Source: Guyanagaster necrorhizus
Taxonomy: Eukaryota > Basidiomycota > Agaricomycetes > Agaricales > Physalacriaceae
DNA length: 64,000 bases
NCBI RefSeq assembly: GCF_019112545.1
Contig: NW_025064890.1
Location: 957,818 to 1,021,817 of the forward strand
Direction: 5' to 3'
Each line of letters begins with the position of its first letter. Position 1 is the first letter of the stretch. Of the stretch, positions 43,378 through 54,237 are shown one piece after another. Under the pieces are notes generated by a model. The model was not told the DNA's origin, made no database searches, and was given only the letters and a program-made list of their open reading frames with translations. The translations under genes and the position numbers were made by a program.

Positions 43378-43627
43378 ATGTCTGCCCCAGAAACTGCTAC
43401 CAAATTCGCACCTACCCAATCCTCCTCCGTTCTCGGCGGCCAGATCGTCGGCCGCACTGAGCGCCAGGCTGCACCCCCTGCAGCTTTAAAGCTCCGTCTT
43501 GACCTTAACCTTGAGGTTGAGATTGCCATCCCAAGGTCAACGGTGACATCACCTTGTCGCTCCTGTAAGCACCATTTCCTATGCTGGCGCGTCATCGGGG
43601 CTGATTGTCCATTTTTACAGTGAGTAA
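43378..43627 (+). pseudogene. HT13, hairpin-tail gene with 4-base deletion
   Basis: The copy is intact until GCCATCC at about 43531, where AGGC is missing relative to GCCATCCAGGCCAAGGTC; the frame then leaves the hairpin after EVEIAI. The donor (GTAAGC, 43565), acceptor (TTACAG, to 43620) and TGAGTAA end are all kept. Read unspliced, the shifted frame stops at 43623. Tail and first half of the strand match HT12 at the protein level, but the intron matches HT11 at 55 of 56 bases, so the copy is mosaic. The decay is recent. Confidence 0.88.
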
Positions 43628-43817
43628 ACGTGCTACGCGCACGGGAAGATGGCGTCGGAGTGAAGTTGTATTGTCCAGGTGAGAGATACTTCAGTGCTAA
43701 GTACCACCCATTGTCGATGCTGATACTCATCCTCTTAGCCCTTAACCACTTTGCTTACCTCCTCCTTTTCTCCGACGGTTGTGCTAGTATTTTACCGGCG
43801 TTGATAGACGTAGTAAT

Positions 43818-43836
43818 GCTAATATCAATGTTGTCT
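43818..43836 (+). other. HT 3' element, HT13 copy (weak)
   Basis: CTAATATCAATGTTGTCTC, about 190 bp after the old stop position. Confidence 0.35.
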
Positions 43837-43876
43837 CGCTCAAATGATTACGATACTTAAGTCTACTACGTTTAAA

Positions 43877-43966
43877 GGGTCGATGGCGTAGTTGGTTATC
43901 GCATCTGTCTAACATCAATCGGAATGATTTGTACACAGGTCCTCAGTTCGAACCTGGGTCGACTCA
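43877..43966 (+). tRNA. tRNA-Val-like (anticodon AAC) with about 19-bp intron, short variable loop
   Basis: The body matches the tRNA-Val at 23186: same acceptor stem GGGTCGA/TCGACTC, D arm and T arm. After anticodon loop bases CTAACA an insertion of about 19 bases sits at the usual intron position. The 3' anticodon stem then reads ACAGG, followed by only TC before the T arm, about three bases fewer than expected. A T6 run follows at about 43973. Either a functional gene with an unusual variable region or an early pseudogene. Confidence 0.6.
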
Positions 43967-44387
43967 TAATAATTTTTTGTCGAGATCACTGTCAAGAGTC
44001 AGTTCTCAAGGCTTCAGGTTGTGATTTAAGGAACAAGTTTAAATAGTAGTGGTATCCATAGATAACAGTATTCAACGGCCTCGGTAGTTGAACATTGGAT
44101 GTTGAGAGTCTTTGACCTTAGCAATGGGCTAAAATTTATGATCATCTTTTACTCTGTCAACTAGAACTGAATATCCATGGGTTGGTAGTGCAGCCGCTTG
44201 GTGCTTTGATTTTCGGTTCGAACCGCTTTTGCCGAAAAATGACGTCACCCCGGTGTGAAGAGAGAACAAAGGACGTCCCTTGTTTATTGTTCTTGTATGG
44301 CACACATAAAACCCTCGCGCCAGAGTCCATAATGCCTTCCACCTTTTTCTCTTTCTCTTCCTTCCAGCCTGGTGCTTTTTCTCCACG

Positions 44388-45211
44388 ATGTTCTCCTCCG
44401 TTCTTTTCGCTACTTCTTTCTTCCTCTCTGTACACGCGGCACCCACAGCCTCCCTCAATGCTTCTGCCCTCCTCGCGAACGGCCAAGCTGCCCAGTCCCA
44501 GAACGTCGCGTTCCAGAACCTCAGCGTCAACGATACGTGCTCCAGTGTGTCTCCCTGTCTGATCCTGTTCCTCGCACATTCAACTCATCCCCCCCTTCGT
44601 ACTATATAGCCGGCGAAGTAGCGTGTATATCTAGCGACGTGGCGCAATGCGGGGACAACAGCCAATGGACGACGTCCCCTTGTTCGGGCTCGGCGCAGTG
44701 TTTTGTGCTCCCGTCCGTGAGGGAGAACGGGACTGTACGTATTACCTTCTCTCTTGCTTTCTTTATTTCATGGGACTGACGGTTCCCTGGTGTGCAGTTC
44801 ATACAGTGCGCGAGCGAGATAGACGCCGCATCCATCATCAATGCCACGGGCACTACTGGGGGCATCTTTGGCACCGACACTGACACGTCCAATTCTACGA
44901 CCAGCAGTACCAATTCCACGACCAGCAGTGCCAACTCCACGGATACCACGTCTGGCACCGACAGCGGGAGCGGGATCGTCACCGTGACCATCACACTCAC
45001 TCCCACCGCGACGGTGTTCGTGAGCACCGAGGTACCCGTCACAACGACGCTGTCCCCTGACGAGGCCTCGAGTCTCCTGGCGAGCTTGACGGGCATGGGC
45101 GCGTCTGTTGTTACAGATGTTAGTGCCACTGATGCAGAGGTTGCAGAGTCCTCCTCTGCAGCTACGACGATCTCTCTCGTTCCTGCCTCAGCTGCCACCT
45201 CATCATCATAG
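44388..45211 (+). CDS. Secreted six-cysteine protein, CBM19-like, with Ser/Thr-rich tail (231 aa)
   Basis: Exons are 44388-44544, 44610-44734 and 44798-45211; introns of 65 bp (GTGTGT...ATAG) and 63 bp (GTACGT...GCAG) restore one frame of 232 codons including the stop. A signal peptide of about 17 residues (MFSSVLFATSFFLSVHA) is followed by a domain with six Cys (about 51, 58, 66, 77, 83, 98) in the order C-x6-C-x7-C-x10-C-x5-C-x14-C. It includes GEVACISSDVAQCG and SAQCFVLPSVRENGT, which resembles family 19 carbohydrate-binding (chitin-binding) modules in fungal wall proteins. The rest is Thr/Ser-rich with many N-S-T sequons, as in wall or extracellular linker regions. Likely secreted and glycosylated; the ligand is inference. 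It is the best conventional gene in the window. Confidence 0.82.
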
Positions 45212-45722
45212 AGACTTATGAATGTCATGGATGTATAGTAACTGGTTTACTACGAGGAGTATACTGTACTGTATTGTAGGTTTAATAGGAGAGGCATTCA
45301 GACTGGACTATACCCGGACCTCGCATCCAAACCAACCAATTATTGCCGACTGGAAAAACAACTCAGCGCAACGACATGCATGCCCCCACGATAAGCAAGT
45401 GCACTATCGATGGATCCGCGTAAACGTCCAGGAGGAACGTTCCACTTGAACACCACTCCTGCTCCGATTTCTGGCACGTTTACTCCCCTCTGAGGATCCA
45501 GATGACGAGGCGCACTATCCAGCCCAAACAGTTCGTCCTGAACCATAGGGAAAAAAGCGTAATGTCTGCCGCAAGAGTCGATTCTAGACGGGAGAGAAAC
45601 AAAAAACCGGCGCCGGCCCAGATTCGAAGTTCGAACATCAACGAGCAGAGCATCAAATTTCAATGGTATTGGTAACCCATTGACTCCGACGTCCAAAATA
45701 AAAATGCTAGATCTCTTTCATA

Positions 45723-45793
45723 TGAATCGACCCAGATTCGAACTGAGATTCTGTGCCGCAGACAGAAGCGATAACCAACCTTGCCATCGACAC
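45723..45793 (-). tRNA. tRNA-Val-derived pseudogene or odd tRNA (anticodon-position GCG)
   Basis: It is similar to the tRNA-Val copies but with loop CTGCGGC (anticodon position GCG, an unusual choice in eukaryotes), an acceptor mismatch (GTGTCGA/TCGATTC), a weakened D stem (GCA/CGC) and a two-base variable region. T arm CTCAG-TTCGAAT-CTGGG is intact. I read it as a decayed tRNA-Val copy. Confidence 0.55.
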
Positions 45794-45799
45794 GTACAC

Positions 45800-46690
45800 G
45801 TTGAAGTGCTTGTGAGCTTCTATGGTGAAAAGCCATGGACAGGTGTCTGAATCAACGGGTGCCAGTGTGGACATGCTAGGTGCCATTGCTTCGTAACGCG
45901 GGAAGGTGGAACAAAGTGCCAGAGACGTCCCGAGTGGAAATGAGAGAACAGAAGGTGGGAATAAAGATCTTGTGGTGGGCAGGTGCTGGGTGTACGTGAA
46001 TACGGCGAGCAGTCCTAGTCAACGATAGGTTATTGCCAGAAGTTTCTAGCACCTCAGCAAACACTGGCGCAAAGCGCCTCCAATTCTGAACCATTATCCG
46101 CATACAGAGTCACAAGGCTCGTGTAAAGTTAGCTCTCATCCTCTGACTAGTCACTTTGCTATCTTCTAGCTTTGACGCATGTGTCATGATGATGGGCATA
46201 GTACTCTTTATCCAGTGTGTGTCCGAATCTCCTGTGAGTACGACAGGCAGAAATGTCACGTAGATTACTCACCGACAGACATACGCATCGTTCTTCAAGA
46301 CATAAATATCTGAATACACTTTGAGCATGACAAGTATAAAATATCGAAGACTACTTACCGGTGAGTACATGCATGCCCATTCACGCGACCAAGATCACCG
46401 CCTTGCTTCGCTTCTGCCACAAGAGTGAACGAGACTGACCATGCGCTTCATACTTCTGAGGGGTACAAGCACAGCCAGACGATCCACGCGCACACAGGGG
46501 CCTGCTTCTCGAGAGGGCCAAACTTCACACTAAATTGATGTCAAAGCCGGTTGTCTGCTCGAACGACCTTTTCAGTGGACCGAGCCGAGATGCAGGAGAC
46601 AGGTCTACATGGACACTGTCAGAGAAGAACGAGACGGAAAATGGCACTCATGTCAATGAAGAGGTCGATATTGGAGCCCAGGAGGGAAAT
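45800..46690. other. Intergenic, nothing recognised
   Basis: No convincing gene between the tRNA-like sequence and the right duplicated arm. Confidence 0.4.
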
Positions 46691-47004
46691 TTGCTCACAC
46701 TGAAGGTGCTAATAGCAACAATATGGTAGCGTGACTGGCCCCAGGCATCTGGATACATGTTTAATACAGTGAACAACGTGTACTCAACTTGAAGAATTGT
46801 GTCGTGATTCGATGGTAGTCCTCGCGACTTGCCGTTCAATTCATCTACAGCTTTAAGGGGAGAAATACGAAGGAACAAAACAGAAAAAAAGCGCGGGAAT
46901 CAGCAGCAGCAACGAACAAATGACGGTTACCGATAAGAACCAGATCTAATGAAGCCACGTGCGATTCTTGCCCTTTCGTGTCTCGCCTGCAGCAACTATG
47001 GATT

Positions 47005-47850
47005 CATCAACCTCCTTCCTCCCGAGTGAAAGCTACAATCTCTCAAGGCTGTCCATTCGCAATTCCTAGAAGGGTCACGACCATTGATTGACTCCGACTA
47101 TACGGTCTATATCTTTGTCGAGTTGGAACAGCTGCAATCCTCGTATATCCATCGATGGCGATATAAAGTCCTGGAAGCCCTCGAAAGTCGCAATTACCAT
47201 CTGCCATCTTCCCCGAGATGTTCTCATTGAAATATTTCACTTTTCTGGCGACCCGCAGTGGTGATACCCACCAAGATATGATAGTTTAAATGTAGCCAGG
47301 CCCCTTTGGATTCTGGGCTGTGCCTGTGGGCTTTGGAGAGATACGTTACACATGTCCCCTGCTTCATGGGCTCATAGGCTTGTCGTGAAGGTCTCTTCCT
47401 CTAAGCACATCTTGAAGGCTGTTTTGGATCACACGCGAACCTCCTCTCAATCTGTACATCTTCTGCGACACAGCAGCAAGCTGACAGAAGATGGATCGCT
47501 AGAAGAACCTTGTGTTCATTCTCATTGTCATGTATCTTACCCACCTCTTGGAAGCTGTCACAATTGAAACAGAAACATCTCCGTCACTACGTTTCTAATT
47601 ATCGCTTGGATACGTGTTTAAATGCTCCGAAGTGGTGGAAAACAACGCTTCCAAGGCCAAGGGATCCATATGCATCAACTGAGGTTACCGCTTGATGATT
47701 CCAGTGATATCACTTGCCGTTGATATTCAACTTCCTGGTATGACAGCAGAGTGCGAAAGGCCATTTAGTTCCGGAGAGATTTGTAGTGGTCGGTTCAGCA
47801 CCGTGTGCAGGATGGCTATTAGATACTCCGTATTCAGCGCTTAGACGAAT
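47005..47850 (+). pseudogene. F-box protein relic in right arm
   Basis: Mirror copy of 26490-27365 with the same stops and deletions. The recognisable order is Cys-rich start, coiled segment, SSPRDVLIEIF at the F-box position, a WAHRL segment after about 47350 and NYRLDTCLNAPKWW near 47600. Confidence 0.65.
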
Positions 47851-47859
47851 ACCTCCGCG

Positions 47860-49150
47860 ATTGATTGACGATTTCAGTGTTATTTTGGTTTGAGATATTG
47901 GCTGGGATGGATGTACAAATGCTCCTCCGAAATCTCCTTGCTCGTCCAGATGTTATCCCAGTAATGTAAAAAACCTATTTCCACGTATTGTAACTATCAC
48001 TGTTCTTCAATCTGGAGAGGCGATCAGCACAGATTCCGACAAGGGCCAGAAGAAGGTCTGTTACTCAGTTAAAGCTTTCCATTCAAGCCATTCGCTGTCA
48101 ATGAACTAGCGGTGACGCCTCGCACGAAGCACATCTGGGAGTGTGATTAATATTAGGCGACAAGGGCAGTCGCGGTGACTGGAACTTTGTATTTGGACTT
48201 GATCAGCGACGTGGTGTAACTAAGGCCGCATGTACTTGTGACGCGCTTGAATCTCTCGAAAAATATCGTCCTTTGTCGTACAATACGCAGGACCCACATG
48301 CAGGATCTCGCCCAGACTGTGACTGCTGCCTGATGTGATTGACGCGTCTGTCACGGCACGCTTCACACGCTAGTGGAAATTTGACGTTGGGAATGTCTCA
48401 GGTGGCGATGCACCAGTTGTCTCCTGACCATTCTTTTCAGACGCCCAAGTGCATCATAAGCGCGCGCCAATGACAACCAATTCGTGGATGACTGGACTTC
48501 CTCAAGCCTCAGGTGATGTGAACATCTCCGCCGGGCGGTGATGGTTGGGATGCGAGACAGCAAATCACCAATTGAACGTTGCCCCATCCTGTCTGGCTCT
48601 TGTGCTAAAGGTGATATCCTTAATCCTCATGTTCCCCGCATGCTCGTCTATGATTGGGTCAGAATATCCTCACATGTCATTCATATTATGGTCATTTATA
48701 ATATCATTGTTGACTGAATGTGATTTTACTATAGGATGATAATGCAGCGCGTTCAATGGAGCCTGAGCTCCATAGCTATGAAATATTTGGGCGTCTAAAT
48801 GATGTCCATTGTAGCGTCCTGCATATCATAAATGGTTCGACACTACTCCAGCGCTGTTTTGGTTAGTGGAGGTGAAAAACCAGTACTACGAAATGGCTCC
48901 TTTCCCCGGATCTCAAATGAAGAGAACACAGAAAAAGTTCATGCTAGTTCAATGCTAGATGTCAATGTCAGACACTGGCAGGCATATTTCCCTCGCAACT
49001 TTTTCTCAATAACATTGTTCCATCAGGTCATCAGGTCCGACGAACTGGTTTCCTCCTCCCAGTTGAATATGTTTGGAGAAATCCCCCAGGAATTAACCTT
49101 GTTTTTGGACAAGTTCTTTCGAGTTCACCGGGCCGCCGTGCAACATCCCT
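47860..49150. other. Arm interior without recognised gene
   Basis: An open frame of 106 codons at 48832-49152 ends just before the TATA box of the orphan gene, and the same frame exists in the other arm. With only one recent duplication separating the copies, its survival proves little, so I do not call it. Confidence 0.35.
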
Positions 49151-49154
49151 AAGG

Positions 49155-49359
49155 TATAAAAGCTCACCCCTTCGTCTCTCAAAAGCGTCAAGCACCATTG
49201 CCCAGCTTCTTTAATCGACTTGTATGTCCCATTCCATTGTTTCTAGTTGCACTTGTGTTTGCTCATTCTCTACTATTCGGCTGATAGCACCTGACCGCCA
49301 ACTACATCTCCAAGGTGTGCGCATACTATCTTTAACCCTGACGCGCAACTGAAATATAG
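49155..49359 (+). promoter_or_regulatory. Promoter and likely 5'UTR intron of the orphan gene
   Basis: TATAAAAG at 49155-49162; a probable 138-bp intron from GTATGT at 49222 to AATATAG at 49359; no ATG occurs between the TATA box and the donor. The coding ATG follows 20 bp later. Confidence 0.5.
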
Positions 49360-49379
49360 CACTCCACCAGACAATCGTC

Positions 49380-49637
49380 ATGGCCAATTTCGCGACCCGT
49401 TCATTCTTCATGTCTAACGAAGGGGCTGTGGATGGTGTTGTGATTCAACCTGGCGGCAGCACCAAAGACATAAAGGAATCGGAGAAATTGAAATTCAGCA
49501 AGCCGGGAAAATATGTCGTCGAGGTCAACGGTGTCGTTGTGTTCAGTGTCGACTACCACAGTGGCAAGTTGACTGTCAACGATGGAACATCGGCTTCGTC
49601 CGACGCTGCGTTCATCGTCTCCGCTAAGATGTCCTGA
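49380..49637 (+). CDS. Orphan 85-aa protein, right-arm copy
   Basis: It encodes the same 85 residues as the left-arm copy (24704-24961), with no visible amino-acid difference. It is intact, with TATA box and candidate leader intron upstream. The sequence suggests a small soluble beta-rich protein (Gly/Val-rich centre, DGTSASSDAAFIVSAKMS at the end). Family not recognised. The start was chosen as the first ATG after the likely acceptor. Confidence 0.65.
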   Translation: MANFATRSFFMSNEGAVDGVVIQPGGSTKDIKESEKLKFSKPGKYVVEVNGVVVFSVDYHSGKLTVNDGTSASSDAAFIVSAKMS

Positions 49638-50089
49638 GATCGTGTCCTGAAATTGTATGTCTTACTGTAGCACTCCATAAATTTCTGACCCTCTTTTCAA
49701 GGTCAACCAGATCGGCTAGCACCCTTCCGACGCGTTCAAGTTCATCGTTATTCACTGACAGCATATTTATTCAAAAATCCCAAAAAAATCGCCCATCCTA
49801 TTATCATTGCCCGTTTTTACCTACTGCTATCGTTCCTTACTCATATTGCCTTCTGTCCATTCAGTTGCTATCGTCCCGGTTTTTATATTCATTTACTACC
49901 ATGAGTCTTGGACTTTGCTACCTGTAGCTAGGAACAATTCGTGTCGTAGTCCTTTAGTTTGATTGAAATCGTACATCTTATCGCTGCTGTCTTTTCAGGC
50001 CCGACATGAAGGCGGGAGGACTTGTCCTAACTTCCCTGAACAACGGTCTGGTAGATGCTATGCTTGGGGATCATGCGGGATAAACGTAC

Positions 50090-50345
50090 AATGTGTGCTA
50101 TCGAGAGACGATAACTCCTCGCCATAGGCGTCGGATCCTAATGTCCGTGAATGCTGGAGTCCCATTTTGCATTCTCAGCGCGCAAGCTCTGCCTTGTTAA
50201 GGAAACGGGAAAGATGAGACTCAGAACGCGGTCAAAACTCAGGAGCTAGAAAGCGTCAAGCGAATGCCACGACCTTAAGAAAAGGAGTCACTGTCACCAT
50301 GACAGACGCGAACGACGAGATGTTGGCATATCTTTCGCAGCATTC
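50090..50345 (-). repeat. R1 relic repeat, copy 8
   Basis: The complement contains the GSDAYGEE-like core near 50110-50160 and matches copy 2 further on (GTCACTGTCACCATGACAGA near 50287, CTTTCGCAGCATTCC near 50332). Confidence 0.45.
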
Positions 50346-50454
50346 CTCAATAGCACAGTCCAAGATGATGGCTTGAACAAGTGCAAACCCTTATGGCCGC
50401 CCAGATGGAAGCAAGGCATGCGAGAAAGATCACGGTGAAAACACGGTAATACGC

Positions 50455-50760
50455 AATTCAGTCCGGAATCTCATGAGGCAGGATTGCGTCTCGGAAGAGT
50501 CAAACTCCATGCCCATTATCAAGAGCATCGGACCCTTTTGTCCGCGAGGGCTGACAAAACAATTTGCTGAAAGGTGGCAGAACTTCGTCGAGAGCCTGCG
50601 GTTCCATGGGAGTAGCGGATGTCTGGACAAGGGCGCGCAATAACCACAACTTCGGGCACGACGTCTGACGAAAGAGCATGATGGACATCAGGAAGCGCGC
50701 CGACTGAAGCATGTCGGAGACGATGAGGAGTGGGCTTACTGACACGGTGTCGGTAACGTG
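50455..50760 (-). repeat. R1 relic repeat, copy 9
   Basis: The core near 50487-50560 reads MGMEFDSSETQSC on the minus strand. A frameshift separates it from the preceding SRTKGSDA stretch. Confidence 0.45.
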
Positions 50761-51079
50761 AAGTCAGGTGTCCGGGTCAGGTTCTGTTCGACTGTATCTC
50801 CACCGAAAATGGCAATTGGTCTTGTCTGCAGGTAACGTTCTTTCCCATATCCTTCCATGGTTCCAACAACGGTGGAAAGAGTTTTGAATGTTACGGGATG
50901 GCCTCAACCCTGTAGAGGACCGTCGTAAAAGCTAGACTACCTCAAAGGAAGACTCACGAATGTGGTCCTCAGAGCCTAGACGCAAACGAACTTTTCTCGC
51001 AAACTCTTGATGACGAGACCTCTGGACCCAAACTACGTTGACGTCTCCTGGCAGTTGTCGGTGATGATTCGATAATGAC

Positions 51080-51160
51080 AGAGACGTGGTAGGGTCTTGA
51101 CTACTGGAGGCCCATGTTAATAATCATTGGACCCTTTTGTCTCCAAGTGTCATAAAGCGC
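51080..51160 (-). repeat. R1 relic repeat, copy 10 (weak)
   Basis: CATTGGACCCTTTTGTCTCC matches GCATCGGACCCTTTTGTCCG of copy 9; the VEFDSPE part is no longer readable. Confidence 0.3.
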
Positions 51161-51164
51161 TAAA

Positions 51165-52265
51165 CGATGGGGAGCCTATCGTCCGAACCAGCATAGTATG
51201 TGTGAAGAACACTATATCGCCTACAAAATGCAGCGTTGCTATGAAGCACTGATGATTCTCGACTGTGTCCAGAAGAGGCTGTTCCCGGCCTCCATTCAAG
51301 TCGAAGATGCGCGAACATGAATCATTATTCTTGCGCCTCTTTCTGGTGGTCGACCGGGAAGGGGGGGGGAAATCTCTTGAAGACTTCCATATCACGAGCG
51401 AACGATGTCGAAAACCATTCAATTAGCATGATAGTGGAGGAAGAACCCTGCAGAGACGCGGTGGCGTGACTGATAGGTACAGTGAGCGAAGGATACCGAT
51501 GGAAGAGAAAATGATGTTGCTAAGTAGCAAAATCTCGAAGTTCGGAGTACGGCATAGTCGCTCAAACAGGGCATGAACTTCTGACCCTCAGCAACACCGA
51601 CTTTACGAACCTACAAGAGCATCTTTATTCGAAATAACAAAAAAGAATCTTCAACGCTTAGGTTATCAGGGCCGCGAAAATGTCACTCTTTGATATCAGG
51701 TAGACTTGCTCTTTTCCATTGCTGAGATAGAGAGGGAAAAATACGGTGGCGCAACTGAGGCTGGGTGTCGTGCTCCTAGACGTGTGGTAAGTAACCAGGG
51801 ACGATAAGCTTCGGGCAAGACTTCTCACCTCACGAGAAGGTTCTTCGCTCATAGTTTGCTGATTCCTACTACCGCATGCCGTTCCGTATAACGAGATGAA
51901 CTCCGTGGCACCGCCGCAAGAAATTTCAAGGGAAGAATAGGGCTGTGGCGCACAAAATTGCATGGTATCCATGCAGGAATAGCGAACTGAGAAGGTTTGG
52001 TGGATCCTTATGGTGGCAAGAGACAAGTCGGGGCCAGTTTCCATTCCCACGGCCACTCAGCCTGGACCGACAAGCGTCCACCTGTTACTTCGTCCTTTTT
52101 TCAACGACACGGCAAGGCCACCGCGTCGAACACATCCGAACTTACCCAATTGCTTCTCAGAAGGCCTCGAATCGCGTTTAAGCGACAGGTGTCACTCGTA
52201 TCTGCAGCATGTTCAATACGAAATGTAGACCCTCTCTTGCGGTCTTCTACAAACTCAAATTGTTA
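51165..52265. other. Intergenic, nothing convincing
   Basis: Overlapping frames at 51658-52266 on both strands show no known domain. It includes the HT14 upstream region. Confidence 0.35.
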
Positions 52266-52269
52266 GGGC

Positions 52270-52342
52270 AGGACACCCGATTCACGATGGCGCGATAATA
52301 ACGTTGCCCGTACCCTGATCCTAAGACTCGTAGTATAGAAGG
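52270..52342 (+). promoter_or_regulatory. HT14 promoter: AGGACACCCGATTC block and TATA-like box
   Basis: AGGACACCCGATTC at 52270, ACGATGGCGCG, ATAACGTTGCCCG and then TATAGAAGG at 52334-52342, a variant TATA box 34 bp before the ATG. Confidence 0.6.
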
Positions 52343-52375
52343 CCGAGCTCGTCAGGACTACTCTTCAGCATCACA

Positions 52376-52627
52376 ATGTCTGCCCCAACTACTACTCAAT
52401 ACACCACTGCTGAGACCTCTTCCGTCGCTGGCGGACAACTGGTCGGCCGCTCCAACCAAGGCGCCGTCGCTCCCAAGGAAGCCTTGAAGCTTCGCTTGGA
52501 CCTGAACCTTGAGGTGGAAATTGCCATCCAGGCCAAGGTCAACGGCGACATCACCTTGTCGCTCCTGTGAGTGGATTTCATGCCGTGGTATCCTCTGGCT
52601 AATTGTCCTTTTTTTATTAGCGAGTAA
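52376..52627 (+). CDS. HT14, small beta-hairpin-tail protein, 65 aa
   Basis: Exons are 52376-52566 and 52621-52627; the 54-bp intron runs GTGAGT...TATTAG. The end is Leu-Leu-Glu-TAA. The tail (MSAPTTTQYTTAETSSVAGG, GQLVGRSNQGAVAPKEALK) is nearly that of HT9. The hairpin is the exact consensus, with several synonymous differences from HT9, which points to selection on the protein. Confidence 0.89.
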
Positions 52628-52849
52628 TTGCACTGGGATCATGAAGGGATGGCATTGACATTCTATGATGACGTTCCAGGTAAGATTTTCTTATTATAAC
52701 GCCTCGGTTGAAGTATTGAAATTATTACACTTAGAATCATCCTTACCTACATGAATGTCTTCCCATCATCTTTTCCCTTCACATTCAATCTCTTAGGCGT
52801 ATTCAGCAGCATTCAAATATTGTAGATACCAATTTGAGTTTGTTTGAGA

Positions 52850-54230
52850 TTTATGCTCAGTTTGAAGGCAAATCTAAGCTTCCGTTTTTGGACTTGTCAG
52901 TTCTCCCTTTTACCCTCACTACAGAATACGCTCGTGTCCCTTCTCTTCGAGGTTCTATCAGCTGATACAGTTAATCCACTATCATTCATTGTTGGGATAC
53001 TGGACGTCAGAATAATGTGTGTGCAAGACGATATAATGCCCTAATCGACACCGGAAGAGAGAAAGGGCAGGTCAGGCATGAAGGTATGCGACTTTACCAA
53101 TCTTTTTGTGGTATCCTCACGAGTAGTTCGAAAGGCTTAGTTGGGACTTCTGCAGCTCTACTCCAGCCTGAACTACTTGGCCGATATCCAAACATGACGT
53201 CCCCAAAGGCTTGTTTATCACCGGTCTACCAAACTCACTAGTGACTCGTCGATACCTGGTCGCATGTCTTCGGACACTCTACAAGTCACACAAACATTAC
53301 AACGATGATATCTACCGCGACTATGAGAGGAAACAGCCAAGCGATTGCGCGATGTTAAATCGTCCGATAGTAGTGTTGACTTGGACACACTCAAGTGCTC
53401 ATCGACAGGCTCGATTCGTTCTGATACTATACTCGTCGTATGTTTCCAATTGCATGACGTTTTCAGGGCTCTTCTCTCGGAAGCTTGTACTGGCACATGG
53501 GCAAGGTGTCGTTAGGACGTCGAACCGGTTCCAGAGGATCTATACGTCAACGGAGTTCAGTGAGAGGCGGGTTGAGGGCATGGTGCGGGGTGCGCAACGT
53601 CGGGCAAGACGAGAGCAAGGATTAGCAAATTCTGCGGGCTGATGCGGGGTGGAAGATGTAAGAGATGGACGGTGGTCAACTTCATGGCCCATGTACATCA
53701 GCCCAAGGAATATGTGCATATTCTTGCTTCTGCAACTCTGCCAAGAGGTGTAATCATCCAGCCTCTTTTTTTCATGCCTGCAGAGACACAGGTACCTATA
53801 GTCCCTGCACACGTTTGGTCGTCTTTTGTTGGTTCGATAAAGTAACAGGAGTGTTCCTTGAAGTTGATGCCCTCAATGAGACGACGTCTGTATATTTCTA
53901 CTCCGCCCTTACAGCTATAGGCGTCGAGCTTGACTTAGTAAGTAACTCATGTACCTTCAATGTAGACCTTACATGACGCTCATTTTCATAGATACTTAGT
54001 GTCAGATAAATGGAACAGAAACTAGTGACGAATAGAACACAAGCCCTTGCTAAAATAATGTTAAGGGGATAGCAAAAGGTATTATAACTGTCTTTTTCTG
54101 TGGCTAATAGACTTCTTGATCAAAGTTCTATAGGAAAAAGAATTTTAGCGCGGAAACGTCTCTGAGGAGCAAGCAAATGACCAACCCAATAACCCAACCA
54201 CTCGGTCTAATCCCCGCCTCTATCCCGTAC
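52850..54230. other. Intergenic, nothing recognised
   Basis: Frames such as 53211-53642 (plus) have no recognisable domain. Confidence 0.35.
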
Positions 54231-54237
54231 TGAACAC

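Larger units (their letters stand above)
46695..49996 (+). repeat. Right arm of the 3.3-kb inverted duplication
   Basis: It is the inverted, nearly identical copy of 24345-27647. Identity weakens in the first 40 bases (CTCACACTGAAGGTGCTAAT vs CTCACACCGAAGGTCCTAAT) and ends abruptly after GCTGCTGTCTTTTC at 49996. The arms are separated by 19.0 kb. Unlike the left arm, no palindrome lies at its border. Confidence 0.92.

Noticed and set aside
44160..44240. GGTTCGAACC near 44215 as part of another tRNA
   Set aside because: The T-arm-like palindrome is not accompanied by acceptor or anticodon stems.
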